The notes under the pieces are model-generated. The model did not search any database. It saw nothing but the letters and a program-made list of their open reading frames with translations, and was not told the origin of the DNA. From the NCBI GenBank assembly GCA_963729695.1, contig CAVSOT010000007.1, positions 1,240,001 through 1,304,000 on the forward strand: DNA of 64,000 bases, given 5' to 3'. Shown here in pieces: positions 7,712 through 16,374 of this stretch; the first letter of the stretch is position 1; every line of letters starts with the position of its first letter. The position numbers were made by a program, and so were the translations under genes. The stretch comes from PALSA-693 sp963729695. Lineage in GTDB: Bacteria; Actinomycetota; Acidimicrobiia; Acidimicrobiales; Palsa-688.

Positions 7712-9145
7712 CTAGGCCGGGTTGGCCGTCGCGGTCGGTTGGTCTATGGGGAGCCACACCCTGAGCCAGGTGTCGCCGGGCTGAGAGTCGACCCGTATGT
7801 CGCCGTGGTGGCGACGGACTACGATCCGGTAGCTGATGTCGAGGCCGAGGCCCGTACCCTTCCCGACCTCTTTGGTCGTGAAGAACGGGTCGAAGATGCG
7901 GCGCTGCAGCTCCGGCGGGATTCCTGTGCCGGTATCGCCGATCTCGATCAGAAGGCAGTCCTTGTCACGGCTGGTGCGGATGGTGAGCGTGCCCTGTCCA
8001 TCCATGGCGTCGAGGGCATTGTCGATGATGTTGGTCCACACCTGGTTGAGCTCGCCGCCCTGGGCGCATATCTCGGGCAGGGTGCGGTCGTAATCCCGCA
8101 CGACGGTCACACCCTTCTTCCACTTGTGCTTCAAGATGAGCAGGGTGTTGTCGATCCCATCGTGAATATTGACTCTCTCGAATGGGCCCATGTCCAGATG
8201 GCTGTAGTCCTTCATGGCGGCCACCAGTTCAGAGATCCTCCCAGCGGAGTTACGGATCTCGCCGACAAGGCTCTCCATATCCAGGCCGGCGGCGAGCCAG
8301 CGAAGGGCATCAGGAGCGTGTCGACCAGCTACGGCCACGACCTCATCCAGCCACGCCTCGTCGAGTCCTGAGGAGGCAAACACGGGCGCCAAGTCCCAGG
8401 CGTTGTCCACGCCCACTGCTTCGAGGCGGCCGGCAAATATGTCCTCGAGGTCGCCTGCTTCCAGCGTCGACAGGGTGGGCGCGCTGCGAACTCGCTCCAG
8501 GGCCGTGTTGAGCAGCCCGAGCAGCGCGGGCAGCTCGTCCTTGCTGGCTTCGGGCGCTACTTTCACCATGGCCGAGCGGGCATCGTGGATGCGAGCGCTC
8601 AGGGATTCGGCGGCTCGTACTTCGGCGGCGGCCGGGTTGTTGAGCTCGTGGGCGAGGCCGGCCGAAAGGGCGCCGAGGGCAATCAGCTTTTCCCGCTGGC
8701 CGAGGAGGGCGTCCGCGTTCGTCAGGCCCAGAAACATCCCGTCGAGCAGGTGCACCGCCATGGCGAACCACTTCTGCAGGAGGTAGGTGAAGTCGTCCGC
8801 CCGCATTTTGAACAAACGCGAGTCCTGAACGGTGCGGAGGCTGGATGCCCAGGACTGGGTCCCTGACACAGTGATGAACGCCCGCATGACCCCCGCATAG
8901 GAGCCTGGTTGGGAGGTGGTGTTCAACACCACATCCGTGCCGTCCATCCGCTTCACCAGTTCGATCTCGCCGTCGAGCAGCACGTAGAAGGCGTCGGCCG
9001 AATCGCCCTGGGTGTACACGATGACGCCGGCCGGATGACGTTCGACGGTCCCGTGCTCGACCAGCCAGTCGAGCTGCTCGTCGGTCAGGCTCTCAAACAG
9101 GAAGGTGCTTCGGAGCTCCTCTTTGAGCTCGGTGGACTCGGTCAT
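7712..9145 (-). CDS. Sensor histidine kinase with N-terminal cyclic-nucleotide-binding-like domain
   Basis: 477 residues, no membrane segment, so cytoplasmic. Residues about 14-130 form a Crp-like cNMP-binding domain (FESLTDEQLDWL start, DGEIELVKR roll). An HisKA-like segment follows with His166 in GLAHELNNPAA, then a HATPase domain (N box DNALDAM, G boxes DTGTGIP and GKGTGLGL). Its start overlaps the upstream gene by ATGA, implying translational coupling with the receiver/flavoprotein. The likely circuit is a ligand binding the N-terminal domain, the kinase phosphorylating the receiver of its neighbour, and the flavoprotein changing activity (inference). Which nucleotide or other ligand it binds is unknown. 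Confidence 0.92.
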   Translation of the reverse strand: MTESTELKEELRSTFLFESLTDEQLDWLVEHGTVERHPAGVIVYTQGDSADAFYVLLDGEIELVKRMDGTDVVLNTTSQPGSYAGVMRAFITVSGTQSWASSLRTVQDSRLFKMRADDFTYLLQKWFAMAVHLLDGMFLGLTNADALLGQREKLIALGALSAGLAHELNNPAAAEVRAAESLSARIHDARSAMVKVAPEASKDELPALLGLLNTALERVRSAPTLSTLEAGDLEDIFAGRLEAVGVDNAWDLAPVFASSGLDEAWLDEVVAVAGRHAPDALRWLAAGLDMESLVGEIRNSAGRISELVAAMKDYSHLDMGPFERVNIHDGIDNTLLILKHKWKKGVTVVRDYDRTLPEICAQGGELNQVWTNIIDNALDAMDGQGTLTIRTSRDKDCLLIEIGDTGTGIPPELQRRIFDPFFTTKEVGKGTGLGLDISYRIVVRRHHGDIRVDSQPGDTWLRVWLPIDQPTATANPA

Positions 9146-10806
9146 AGCTGCTCCAGGTAACGGTGAACGAACGTGACGGCCATAGCTCCCTCACCCACGG
9201 CCGAAGCCACCCGTTTGACGGACTGCCCCCGTACATCGCCGGCGGCAAAGATTCCCGGAACGCTCGTCTCCAGGAAATAGGGCTGCCGTTCCAGGGGCCA
9301 GTCAGGGGGAAGTTGTCCGTCCTGCAGGAGGTCGGGTCCCGTCAGCACGAATCCGTTCTCGTCGCGCCGGACCGCTCGGCCGAGCCAATCGGTGCAGGGG
9401 GCCGCGCCGATGAAGACGAACAGCCACGACGCATCGACCTTTTCCTCGACGCCCGTTTCGCGATTGGCGATTCGCAGCCATTCCAGGTGATCTGTCCCGC
9501 CCGCCTCCACGACAGTGCTGTCGGTCTCTACTCGCACGTTCGGCAGCTGGCGAATCTGCTGGATGAGGTAGTGGGACATCGAGCGCTCGAGGTTTGGACC
9601 TCGCACCAGGATGGTGACGCTGCGGGCTGCCCTGGAGAAGTAGACGGCGGCCTGACCGGCGGAGTTGGCCCCGCCGACGATGTAGATGTCCTCCCCGCGG
9701 ACCGACTGCGCCTCCGTGGCCGTCGCCCCGTAATAGATGCCGGCTCCGGTCAGGGCGTCGACGCCGGGCGCGCTCAGCCGCTGGTAGGCGGCTCCCGTCG
9801 TCAAGAGCACCGCCTGCGCCGAGAGCTCCTCGCCGCTGCCCAGGCGCACCACGCGGGCCGATCCGCACACCTCGAGGCCCGTCACCTCGCACGCCAGCAG
9901 CATCTCCGCACCGAACCGGCGAGCCTGGGCGGTCGCTCTTCTGGCCAGATCGCCGCCGCCGATTCCGGAAGGGAACCCGAGATAGTTTTCGATCCGCGAG
10001 CTCTGCCCGGCTTGACCGCCGATCGCTTCCTGTTCGACCAGCACGGTACGCAGACCTTCCGACGCCCCGTACACCGCTGCTCCGAGGCCGGCGGGCCCGC
10101 CTCCGATGACGACGAGATCGTAGAAGGGGAGCGAGGGCGCCGACGCCAACCCGAGGGTGCGGGCCACCTCGCTGGTCGTCGGGGCCTGCAGGGCTTGGCC
10201 GGTGTCGGTGACGAGGAGCGGGAGCTGGCTCTGGTCGCCGCCATGGGCCTCCAACAGCCGGGCTGCTTCGAGGTCGCGCTCGAGCTCCAACCACTTGAAG
10301 GGGACCTGATTGCGCGTCAGAAAGTCTTTGATCTCATGCGACAGGGCCGACCACCTGTGCCCGACGACCCGAACGCCTTCGCCAGCTTTGAGTCGGTCCT
10401 GCATCCTCCAGTCCTCGAGCAGGTCGTCGAGGACCGGGTACAGCTTCTCCTGGGGCGGATCCCAGGGCTTGAGGAGGTAGTAGTCCACGTCGGCCTGGTT
10501 GATGGCCGCGATGGCGGCATCCGTATCGGCATAGGCCGTGAGCAGGACCCGGCGGGCCTTGGGGTAGAGGTTCCTGGATTGCTCGAGGAACTCGACCCCG
10601 CTGATGCCGGGCATCCGTTGGTCGGCCAGCAGGAGCCCGACCTGTTCGTCCCTGAGTTTCAACTCCTTGAGCGCATCGAGGGCCGCCGAGCCCGATTCGG
10701 CTCGGCGGATGCGGTACTCCTCGCCATAGTGCTGGCGCAGGTCGCGGGCCAACGACCGTGACACCTCAGGGTCGTCGTCGACGGTCAGGAGGATCGGCGT
10801 CGGCAT
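9142..10806 (-). CDS. Response regulator receiver / glutaredoxin-like / thioredoxin-reductase-like fusion flavoprotein
   Basis: 554 residues in three parts. Residues 1-130 are a receiver with acidic pocket at 10-12, phospho-acceptor Asp62 (ADQRMPG) and Lys113 (LKPW). Residues about 145-220 look like a glutaredoxin fold, but the CPYC position reads WSALS, with no Cys. Residues 228-554 are a thioredoxin-reductase-like FAD/NADPH module (GGGPAG at 235-240; later IVGGANSAGQ). The reductase dithiol CATC is also missing: the matching stretch reads YYGATATEA at 358-366. It is therefore not a normal thioredoxin reductase. It sits between NAD kinase (27 bp gap) and a histidine kinase (4 bp overlap). 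Output could be an NADPH oxidase or a redox sensor. Confidence 0.92.
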   Translation of the reverse strand: MPTPILLTVDDDPEVSRSLARDLRQHYGEEYRIRRAESGSAALDALKELKLRDEQVGLLLADQRMPGISGVEFLEQSRNLYPKARRVLLTAYADTDAAIAAINQADVDYYLLKPWDPPQEKLYPVLDDLLEDWRMQDRLKAGEGVRVVGHRWSALSHEIKDFLTRNQVPFKWLELERDLEAARLLEAHGGDQSQLPLLVTDTGQALQAPTTSEVARTLGLASAPSLPFYDLVVIGGGPAGLGAAVYGASEGLRTVLVEQEAIGGQAGQSSRIENYLGFPSGIGGGDLARRATAQARRFGAEMLLACEVTGLEVCGSARVVRLGSGEELSAQAVLLTTGAAYQRLSAPGVDALTGAGIYYGATATEAQSVRGEDIYIVGGANSAGQAAVYFSRAARSVTILVRGPNLERSMSHYLIQQIRQLPNVRVETDSTVVEAGGTDHLEWLRIANRETGVEEKVDASWLFVFIGAAPCTDWLGRAVRRDENGFVLTGPDLLQDGQLPPDWPLERQPYFLETSVPGIFAAGDVRGQSVKRVASAVGEGAMAVTFVHRYLEQL

Positions 10807-10833
10807 CCCGCCATTTTCGCATGCAAAACCGGG

Positions 10834-11796
10834 TTAGCGGTCGGGGCCGTCTTCAGCGTGCGGCCAGGCGGGGGAGGGGCTCGAGGTCGCGGTCCGACCA
10901 GCGGCGTGCCCGGTGGGCTCGACCGACGGAGGCGGGGCAGCCAGTTCCGCTGAGCCGGTGATCCCGAGCTTGCGGCGCGTCCGCTCGTAGAACGTCGTTG
11001 CCCCCAGCCGGACCACCCGGGCGGCATCCGGGCGAGTCGTCACCCTGATGGTGTCACCAGGTACCACATAGGTCGTGACCTGGCCATCTACCTCGACGGC
11101 CAGGCGGCCAGCGGAGGGCAGGACCCGCAGGTCGAGGGATTGCGACGGGTCCACGATGATCGAGCGGTTGAAGACCGAGTGCGGTGCCGCCGGGGTCACT
11201 ACGATCCCCCGGATCAAAGGGTCGATGATGGGTCCACCGGCGGAGAAGTTGTAGGCGGTCGACCCCGTCGGCGTCGCCACGATGACGGCATCAGCTGCGT
11301 AGTTGACGAAGTGCCGCCCTTCAACCCCGAGCTCCACGTCCGCGTTGCCTTCCCCGGGCACGCGGACCACGACGATGTCGTTGAAGGCGGTGAACCGCTG
11401 GTCGCCGAGGACGGCGTCGAGAGCGGACCGGCCCTCGACCGCGTAGCCGTGGTCGGCAATTGCCGTCAGGGCTGGGGCCAGGTCCTGGATATCGACCTCG
11501 GCCAGGAATCCGAGCTTTCCCAGGTTGACCCCCAGCACCGGCAGGGTATGGCGGTCGGCGAGACGCAGGGCGCGCAGAACCGTGCCGTCCCCGCCGAGCG
11601 CGACCAGCAGATCGGCCCGTTCGCCTATCTCGCGGTCGGACACGGCTATGGCCCGGCAATTGAGCCGCCCGATCTCTGCACCCAAGCCGACCACGGTGAC
11701 CTGATGTGCTGCCGCCCAGGACATGATCGTCTCGACCGCATCGGCTGCATCGCGTCGCGGGTGCAAGACCATTCCCACGGTGCGCAGTAACGTCAT
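10834..11796 (-). CDS. nadK: NAD kinase
   Basis: ATP-NAD kinase making NADP from NAD. 320 residues. The family motif GGDGT is at 68-72, followed by LGVNLGKLGFLAE and the NAD-binding TPTGSTAYNFSAGGP segment. The last 40 residues are Pro/Ala/Ser-rich and probably disordered. ATG at 11796 has GGAG close upstream. It is first of a three-gene minus-strand operon with the receiver-flavoprotein and the cNMP-domain kinase, so cofactor supply and an NADPH-type flavoprotein are co-expressed. The intergenic 93 bp to the divergent hybrid kinase must hold both promoters. Confidence 0.94.
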   Translation of the reverse strand: MTLLRTVGMVLHPRRDAADAVETIMSWAAAHQVTVVGLGAEIGRLNCRAIAVSDREIGERADLLVALGGDGTVLRALRLADRHTLPVLGVNLGKLGFLAEVDIQDLAPALTAIADHGYAVEGRSALDAVLGDQRFTAFNDIVVVRVPGEGNADVELGVEGRHFVNYAADAVIVATPTGSTAYNFSAGGPIIDPLIRGIVVTPAAPHSVFNRSIIVDPSQSLDLRVLPSAGRLAVEVDGQVTTYVVPGDTIRVTTRPDAARVVRLGATTFYERTRRKLGITGSAELAAPPPSVEPTGHAAGRTATSSPSPAWPHAEDGPDR

Positions 11797-11889
11797 CTCC
11801 TACTCCGCTCCTTTCGAGGGGAAGCGTGGATTCCCCCGGCCCCTCCATTGTTGCCCTCCCCGTTTCGTCGGGCCGTATCCTGGGGGGGC

Positions 11890-14253
11890 ATGCTGGAGGA
11901 CCTTCCTGCGGACCTGGCCGAGGCCGCCCAGCTGGCGGGGGAGATGGGGAATCGGTTTGCCGCCTATGACTGGGCCTCGCACCCCCTCGGCCCACCGAGA
12001 TCCTGGTCACCGGAGACGAGGGCGATCGTGGCCATGGCGCTCACGTCCCGCTTCCCGATCGTACTCTGGCTGGGGGAGCCGCTCTTTCTGATCTACAACG
12101 ACGCCTACCTTCCCATGCTCGGGAAGAAGCATCCCGCCGCCTTGGGAAGTGCCGGACATCAGGTGTGGGAGGAGCTGTGGGGCGTGATCGGGCCGATGCT
12201 CGACGGCGTGATGGCATCCGGGGTGGCCACGTGGTCCGACGACCTGATGCTTCCCATTGTCACCGACGGTCAGCCGCAGGAACGATATTTCACCTTCACC
12301 TACAGCCCGATACTGGACGGCGCCGGCACGGTCGCCGGGATCTTCTGTGCGGTCACGGAGACCACCGAACGGGTGCTTGGTGAGCGGCGCCTTCGCGTCC
12401 TCAACGCGCTGGCCGCTGAATTGCTGGACACCGACTCGGAGGAAGGAGCGGTTGAAGCGACGCTGCTCGTCTGCGCCGCCAATCCCGCCGACCTGCCGTT
12501 CGTGGCCATCTATCTGACCGATTCGTCGGATCTCCACCCGGGTCGGCTATCGGGAGCCACTTTACCGGTCAGAGGGATCGTCGCAGCCGCCTGCCCGACG
12601 TTGCCCTCATGGGGGGAGCTGAGCCACCCCGCGGCGGCGTCTGTGGTCAGTGGGATACCCGCACGACTGCCGGGAGTGGATCACCTGTTGGGCGACGCGG
12701 CCCCCGACCGCGCGCTGGTGGTACCGGTGCCAGGGCCCCTCCCCGGGCACGATCGCGGGTCATTGGTCGTGGGGCTCAATCCGCGGCGTCCTCTCGACGA
12801 CCAGTATTTGGGGTTCTGCGAGCGACTGGCCGGTCAGTTTGCTGCAGCGCTCTCTAGCGCCGGCGCCTACGAGCACGAACGGCAGCGCGCCGAGGCGCTG
12901 GCCCAGGTCGACCAGGCGAAGACCGTCTTCTTGACCAACGTGAGCCACGAGTTTCGTACCCCACTCACCTTGATGCTCGGTCCCCTCGAAGACGCCATCG
13001 CCGGAACCCGGGACCCGGCGTTGGCGGCGCGCTTGGAGATGGTGCACCGAAACGGCCGCCGGTTGCTGAGAATGGTCAATTCATTGCTCGACTTCGCTCG
13101 CTTGGAAGCGGGCCGGTCGGAACCCCGATTGGTGGTCACGGACGTCGGTCAGCGCACCGCCGAAACGGTTTCGTCATTTGCCGAAGTGTGCCAACGGGCC
13201 GGGATCGAACTGGTGGTCGACTGCGACCCGGCCAGGGCGGCCGTCGATCTCGAGATGTGGGAGACCATAGTGCTCAACCTCGTCTCGAATGCTTTCAAGT
13301 TCACTCTGGTCGGCTCGATCACGGTGCGCGTCACTCGTAACGAGTCCGACGAGATCCTTCTCACCGTCACCGACACCGGAACCGGTATTCCGGCGGAAGA
13401 TCTCGATCGGCTCTTCGACCGCTTTTACCGTCCGGCGACGACCTCGGGGCGCAGCGCGGAGGGCAGTGGGATCGGCTTGGCTCTGGTGCGAGGTTTGGTC
13501 CAGCTGCATGGTGGGACGATCACCCTCGCCAGCGAGCCGCGGGTGGGGACGACGGTCGCGGTACGGTTACCGGCGCCCGCAGGCTCGACCACGCTGCCGG
13601 ATCATGCGCCGGCAGTGGGTAGTCCGGTGGATCAGAACTCCTTCGTGGTGGAGGCCCTCGGTTGGCTCAACGAAGAAGACGTCACTACGAGCCGGCCCCA
13701 GCGTCGGCCGGGTCGACCACTCGTGCTAATAGCCGATGACAACGCCGACATGCGCCAGCAGCTTCAGCGAATATTGAGCGTCGACTACGAGGTGGTGGCG
13801 GCGGCCGACGGAGAGGGCGCCCTGGAGCTGGCCCGGCGGTTCGGCCCGGATCTCATTGTCACCGACGTGATGATGCCGAAACTCGATGGCTTTGGACTGG
13901 TGGCCGCGCTGCTGTCCGATGCGGACCTGGCGTTGATCCCGGTGCTGATGCTCTCGGCTCGCGCCGGGATGGAGGCCTCCGGGGAAGGGCTCCTGGCCGG
14001 TGCAGACGATTACCTGGTGAAGCCTTTCCGCTCACGCGATCTGCTCAACCGGGTGGCGGCGCGCCTCGACGCCGCCGCCCGAACCCGGTCCCGGCACGAC
14101 GAGGAAGCGGTGGCGGCCGGTCGGTCCGCCGCCCACGCCGAGTTGGCGGCGGTGTTGTCCGCGGCGTTGTCGGTCAAAGAAGTGGTCGAGGCCGTGGCCG
14201 CCTCTCGAACCAGTACCCTCGGGGCTCTCGAGCGCGTCCATCGGCATCGTTGA
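11890..14253 (+). CDS. Hybrid sensor kinase: PAS/GAF-HisKA-HATPase-receiver (first part of a frameshifted giant protein)
   Basis: From ATG 11890 (G-rich ribosome site just upstream): a PAS-like sensor at about 25-165, a GAF-like region at 170-325, HisKA with His353 in NVSHEFRTP, HATPase (NLVSNAFKF, DTGTGIP, GSGIGLAL), then a receiver with Asp659 in VTDVMMPK and Lys in VKPF. No transmembrane segment is seen. The frame ends abruptly in what should be a second GAF domain: at the GGGG run 14221-14224, removing one G continues it in frame into the SpoIIE-phosphatase frame (next entry). Total span 11890-15733 is 3n+1, matching one extra base and a 1280-residue protein. It is divergent from the NAD kinase operon. 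Confidence 0.85.
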   Translation: MLEDLPADLAEAAQLAGEMGNRFAAYDWASHPLGPPRSWSPETRAIVAMALTSRFPIVLWLGEPLFLIYNDAYLPMLGKKHPAALGSAGHQVWEELWGVIGPMLDGVMASGVATWSDDLMLPIVTDGQPQERYFTFTYSPILDGAGTVAGIFCAVTETTERVLGERRLRVLNALAAELLDTDSEEGAVEATLLVCAANPADLPFVAIYLTDSSDLHPGRLSGATLPVRGIVAAACPTLPSWGELSHPAAASVVSGIPARLPGVDHLLGDAAPDRALVVPVPGPLPGHDRGSLVVGLNPRRPLDDQYLGFCERLAGQFAAALSSAGAYEHERQRAEALAQVDQAKTVFLTNVSHEFRTPLTLMLGPLEDAIAGTRDPALAARLEMVHRNGRRLLRMVNSLLDFARLEAGRSEPRLVVTDVGQRTAETVSSFAEVCQRAGIELVVDCDPARAAVDLEMWETIVLNLVSNAFKFTLVGSITVRVTRNESDEILLTVTDTGTGIPAEDLDRLFDRFYRPATTSGRSAEGSGIGLALVRGLVQLHGGTITLASEPRVGTTVAVRLPAPAGSTTLPDHAPAVGSPVDQNSFVVEALGWLNEEDVTTSRPQRRPGRPLVLIADDNADMRQQLQRILSVDYEVVAAADGEGALELARRFGPDLIVTDVMMPKLDGFGLVAALLSDADLALIPVLMLSARAGMEASGEGLLAGADDYLVKPFRSRDLLNRVAARLDAAARTRSRHDEEAVAAGRSAAHAELAAVLSAALSVKEVVEAVAASRTSTLGALERVHRHR

Positions 14254-14266
14254 CCGTTCAAGCGCT

Positions 14267-15733
14267 TTGATCAGGATCGAATACGCAGGTGGGGTAGGAC
14301 CGTCGTTCGCCAGCCGGGCCCTGACCGTGGCCCTCGGCGCGCCTGTGCCGGTCGCCGAAGCCATCCGGGAGAACCGCACCGTGGTGCTCCCCGATCAACG
14401 AGGCTTGGCCGGCGCCTACCGACCCGAAGTCCGGTGGGCGACGCCATCCCAGGGGGGGAGCGTCACGGTTCCTCTGCACGGCCATCAAGGTTCGGCCATC
14501 GGATGTCTTACCCTCGTGTGGTCCGATTCCGGGACGCCGGACGCCAACGACATCGGGTTCATCGAGGAGACCGCATCGCTGGTTGGTGGTGCGATTGAGC
14601 GCCTCGTGACCGCCGAACGCGAGCACCGCATGGCGACCGAGCTTCAGGACCGACTCCTCGACCTCGACCGTCGGACCACGGCGGCCGTGGTGTCGGCCGT
14701 CTACCAGTCTGCAAGCGACGCGCTGCGAGTGGGTGGTGATTGGTATACGGCCACGACGATAGATTCCGATCGCATCGGCATCTCGGTGGGTGACGTCGTC
14801 GGCCACGGGCTGCCGGCAGTTGCCGCCATGAGCCAGCTCCGTAGCGCCGTCGAGGCTGTGGCCCTCACCTCCGAGGATCCCCGTCACGTAATCAACGTCA
14901 TCGAGCGCTACGCCGAGACGCTCCCGGGCGCCATGGGGGCCACCATTGGCTACGCCGTGGTCGACCGTAGGTCGGGCACGCTGCGGTATGCCTGCGCCGG
15001 GCATCCCTACCCGTTGCTCGTGCGGCCGGACGGGACTACCCGTTTCCTGGAAGACGGCCGCCGACCGGCGCTCGGCCTTGCCGGTCTGGCGTCGACGTCG
15101 CCTCCCGGGCAAGTGCAAGTGTCCCCAGGTTCTCTCTTGATCCTTTACACCGACGGGTTGGTCGAGCGGCGGGGAGAATCATTGGATGCCGGCCTTCTAC
15201 GTCTGGCCGACACGGCCTCCGGGCTCGTCCACCGCCCTGCCGGCGAAGCGGCGACGGCACTCCTCCACAAAATGGCTCCCGACGGCGGGTTCAGCGACGA
15301 TGTAGCCCTGGTCGCATTGCGTCCGGCCGGGTCAAATCCCAGCAGCTTCGTCGAGATCGTGCCGGCTCAGGTGGGAGAGCTCGGTCCTCTTCGTCAGCGC
15401 CTGCGGCTCTGGCTGGAATCGCTCGGTTTGGCCGAAGACACGCTCAATGACGTTCTCCTCGGCGTCGGCGAGGCCACCAGCAATGCCATCGAGCACGGGA
15501 GCGGCTTTGACCCCCGACGTCGGGTCAGCCTCGAGGCGTTCGCAGACGAGCACGTCGTGTCGGTCAGCGTCTCCGACACCGGCCGATGGAATCGAGACTC
15601 GGCGAAAGACCACCGCGAGCCCCACCAAGGTCTTGGTCTCACCCTCATCCATGAGGTGGCCGCTGACGTGGTGACAGTCTGTACGGGCTCAGAGACGCGG
15701 GTATCCATGAGCTACCGGCGAAGCCCGAGCTGA
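14267..15733 (+). CDS. GAF / SpoIIE (PP2C-like) phosphatase / anti-sigma-type ATPase module (second part of the giant kinase)
   Basis: 488 residues as an isolated frame from a TTG, but the homology extends upstream of it, so this is probably the C-terminal half of the preceding protein. Order: remaining GAF (to about 115), SpoIIE/PP2C-type Ser/Thr phosphatase (GGDWY, then SVGDVVGHG and YTDGLVERRGE metal-binding motifs), then a HATPase_c_2 module of the RsbW/anti-sigma kinase type (GVGEATSNAIEHG). Such proteins control anti-anti-sigma factor phosphorylation. No STAS or sigma partner lies nearby. It ends at 15733 with a 640-bp gene-free region after it. Confidence 0.85.
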   Translation: MIRIEYAGGVGPSFASRALTVALGAPVPVAEAIRENRTVVLPDQRGLAGAYRPEVRWATPSQGGSVTVPLHGHQGSAIGCLTLVWSDSGTPDANDIGFIEETASLVGGAIERLVTAEREHRMATELQDRLLDLDRRTTAAVVSAVYQSASDALRVGGDWYTATTIDSDRIGISVGDVVGHGLPAVAAMSQLRSAVEAVALTSEDPRHVINVIERYAETLPGAMGATIGYAVVDRRSGTLRYACAGHPYPLLVRPDGTTRFLEDGRRPALGLAGLASTSPPGQVQVSPGSLLILYTDGLVERRGESLDAGLLRLADTASGLVHRPAGEAATALLHKMAPDGGFSDDVALVALRPAGSNPSSFVEIVPAQVGELGPLRQRLRLWLESLGLAEDTLNDVLLGVGEATSNAIEHGSGFDPRRRVSLEAFADEHVVSVSVSDTGRWNRDSAKDHREPHQGLGLTLIHEVAADVVTVCTGSETRVSMSYRRSPS

Positions 15734-16073
15734 CCGAAACCAGTCTTTTGTCATTGGCTTCGTGACGCCCATCCGGTCTCCGGATCACGGCCGGCTGCGA
15801 GCTCTCGCTCTCGTGTTTTGTGGTGTTCCCCGGGGATGGCGTCGCGATGGCCTAGAGGTACCCCGGGCTCGTTCGCACAATCGCGCTGGGCGGGCGGTGG
15901 CAATCGGGGGCCAATCGGGCGACGCCCGTCACGGTCGCCAAAACGGTTCGGGGCTGGGTAACGCCTCGCCGTCACCCTCCGTCGTTGTTTGCCGTTAACC
16001 ACCTCGGAGAGTGGTGCACCGGCGAGCTTTCTTCTAGCGGCCCTTGCCGCACCGGGCGCTTTGGCCTATTTTT

Positions 16074-16090
16074 GTTCCCGATTCGGGAAC
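16074..16090. promoter_or_regulatory. 17-bp perfect palindrome, possible operator
   Basis: GTTCCCGA-T-TCGGGAAC, 8-bp arms around one T, in the intergenic region 285 bp upstream of the secreted repeat protein. Size and symmetry suit a dimeric DNA-binding protein. No regulator gene is adjacent, so the binder is unknown. Confidence 0.45.
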
Positions 16091-16282
16091 CTCGTTGATC
16101 AAAATAGTCATCTAATCCATAAACCCGGACCACGGACAACTTGCAGACAAGGTATTGGCAGCCCAAAAACCGGGAAACGGTCGCCACTTGGCGAGCTCAC
16201 CGGGCAGGGTCAGGCTCAATAGTTGGTCGGGCGGCCCGGGCGCGGCCTTGGTTGGATGATTGTGAACAAAAAATATTGGGTC

Positions 16283-16311
16283 TTGACGCTGGCCTAATCG
16301 GTAGTTATTTT
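16283..16311 (+). promoter_or_regulatory. Candidate sigma70-type promoter for the secreted repeat protein
   Basis: TTGACG at 16283-16288 and TATTTT at 16306-16311 are separated by 17 bases, giving a leader of about 55-60 nt before the ATG at 16375. The surrounding DNA is AT-rich compared with the window. This is a match by eye only. Confidence 0.45.
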
Positions 16312-16374
16312 ACGCGCGGCGTTCTCGCCGGTTAAAGGGGCCGGGCAACGGGACGTACATAGGAAGGGCGGAGT

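Larger units (their letters stand above)
15734..16374. other. Long intergenic region, no gene
   Basis: 641 bp without a convincing frame. It contains a 17-bp palindrome (16074-16090), an AT-richer stretch from about 16260 and a promoter-like pair ahead of the secreted repeat protein. The local AT richness fits a strong promoter or leader. I saw no terminator with a T-run after the phosphatase gene. Confidence 0.6.

Noticed and set aside
9163..10761. Long plus-strand open frame of over 500 codons
   Set aside because: It is antisense to the receiver-reductase fusion, which has complete motifs; long antisense frames are common in GC-rich DNA.
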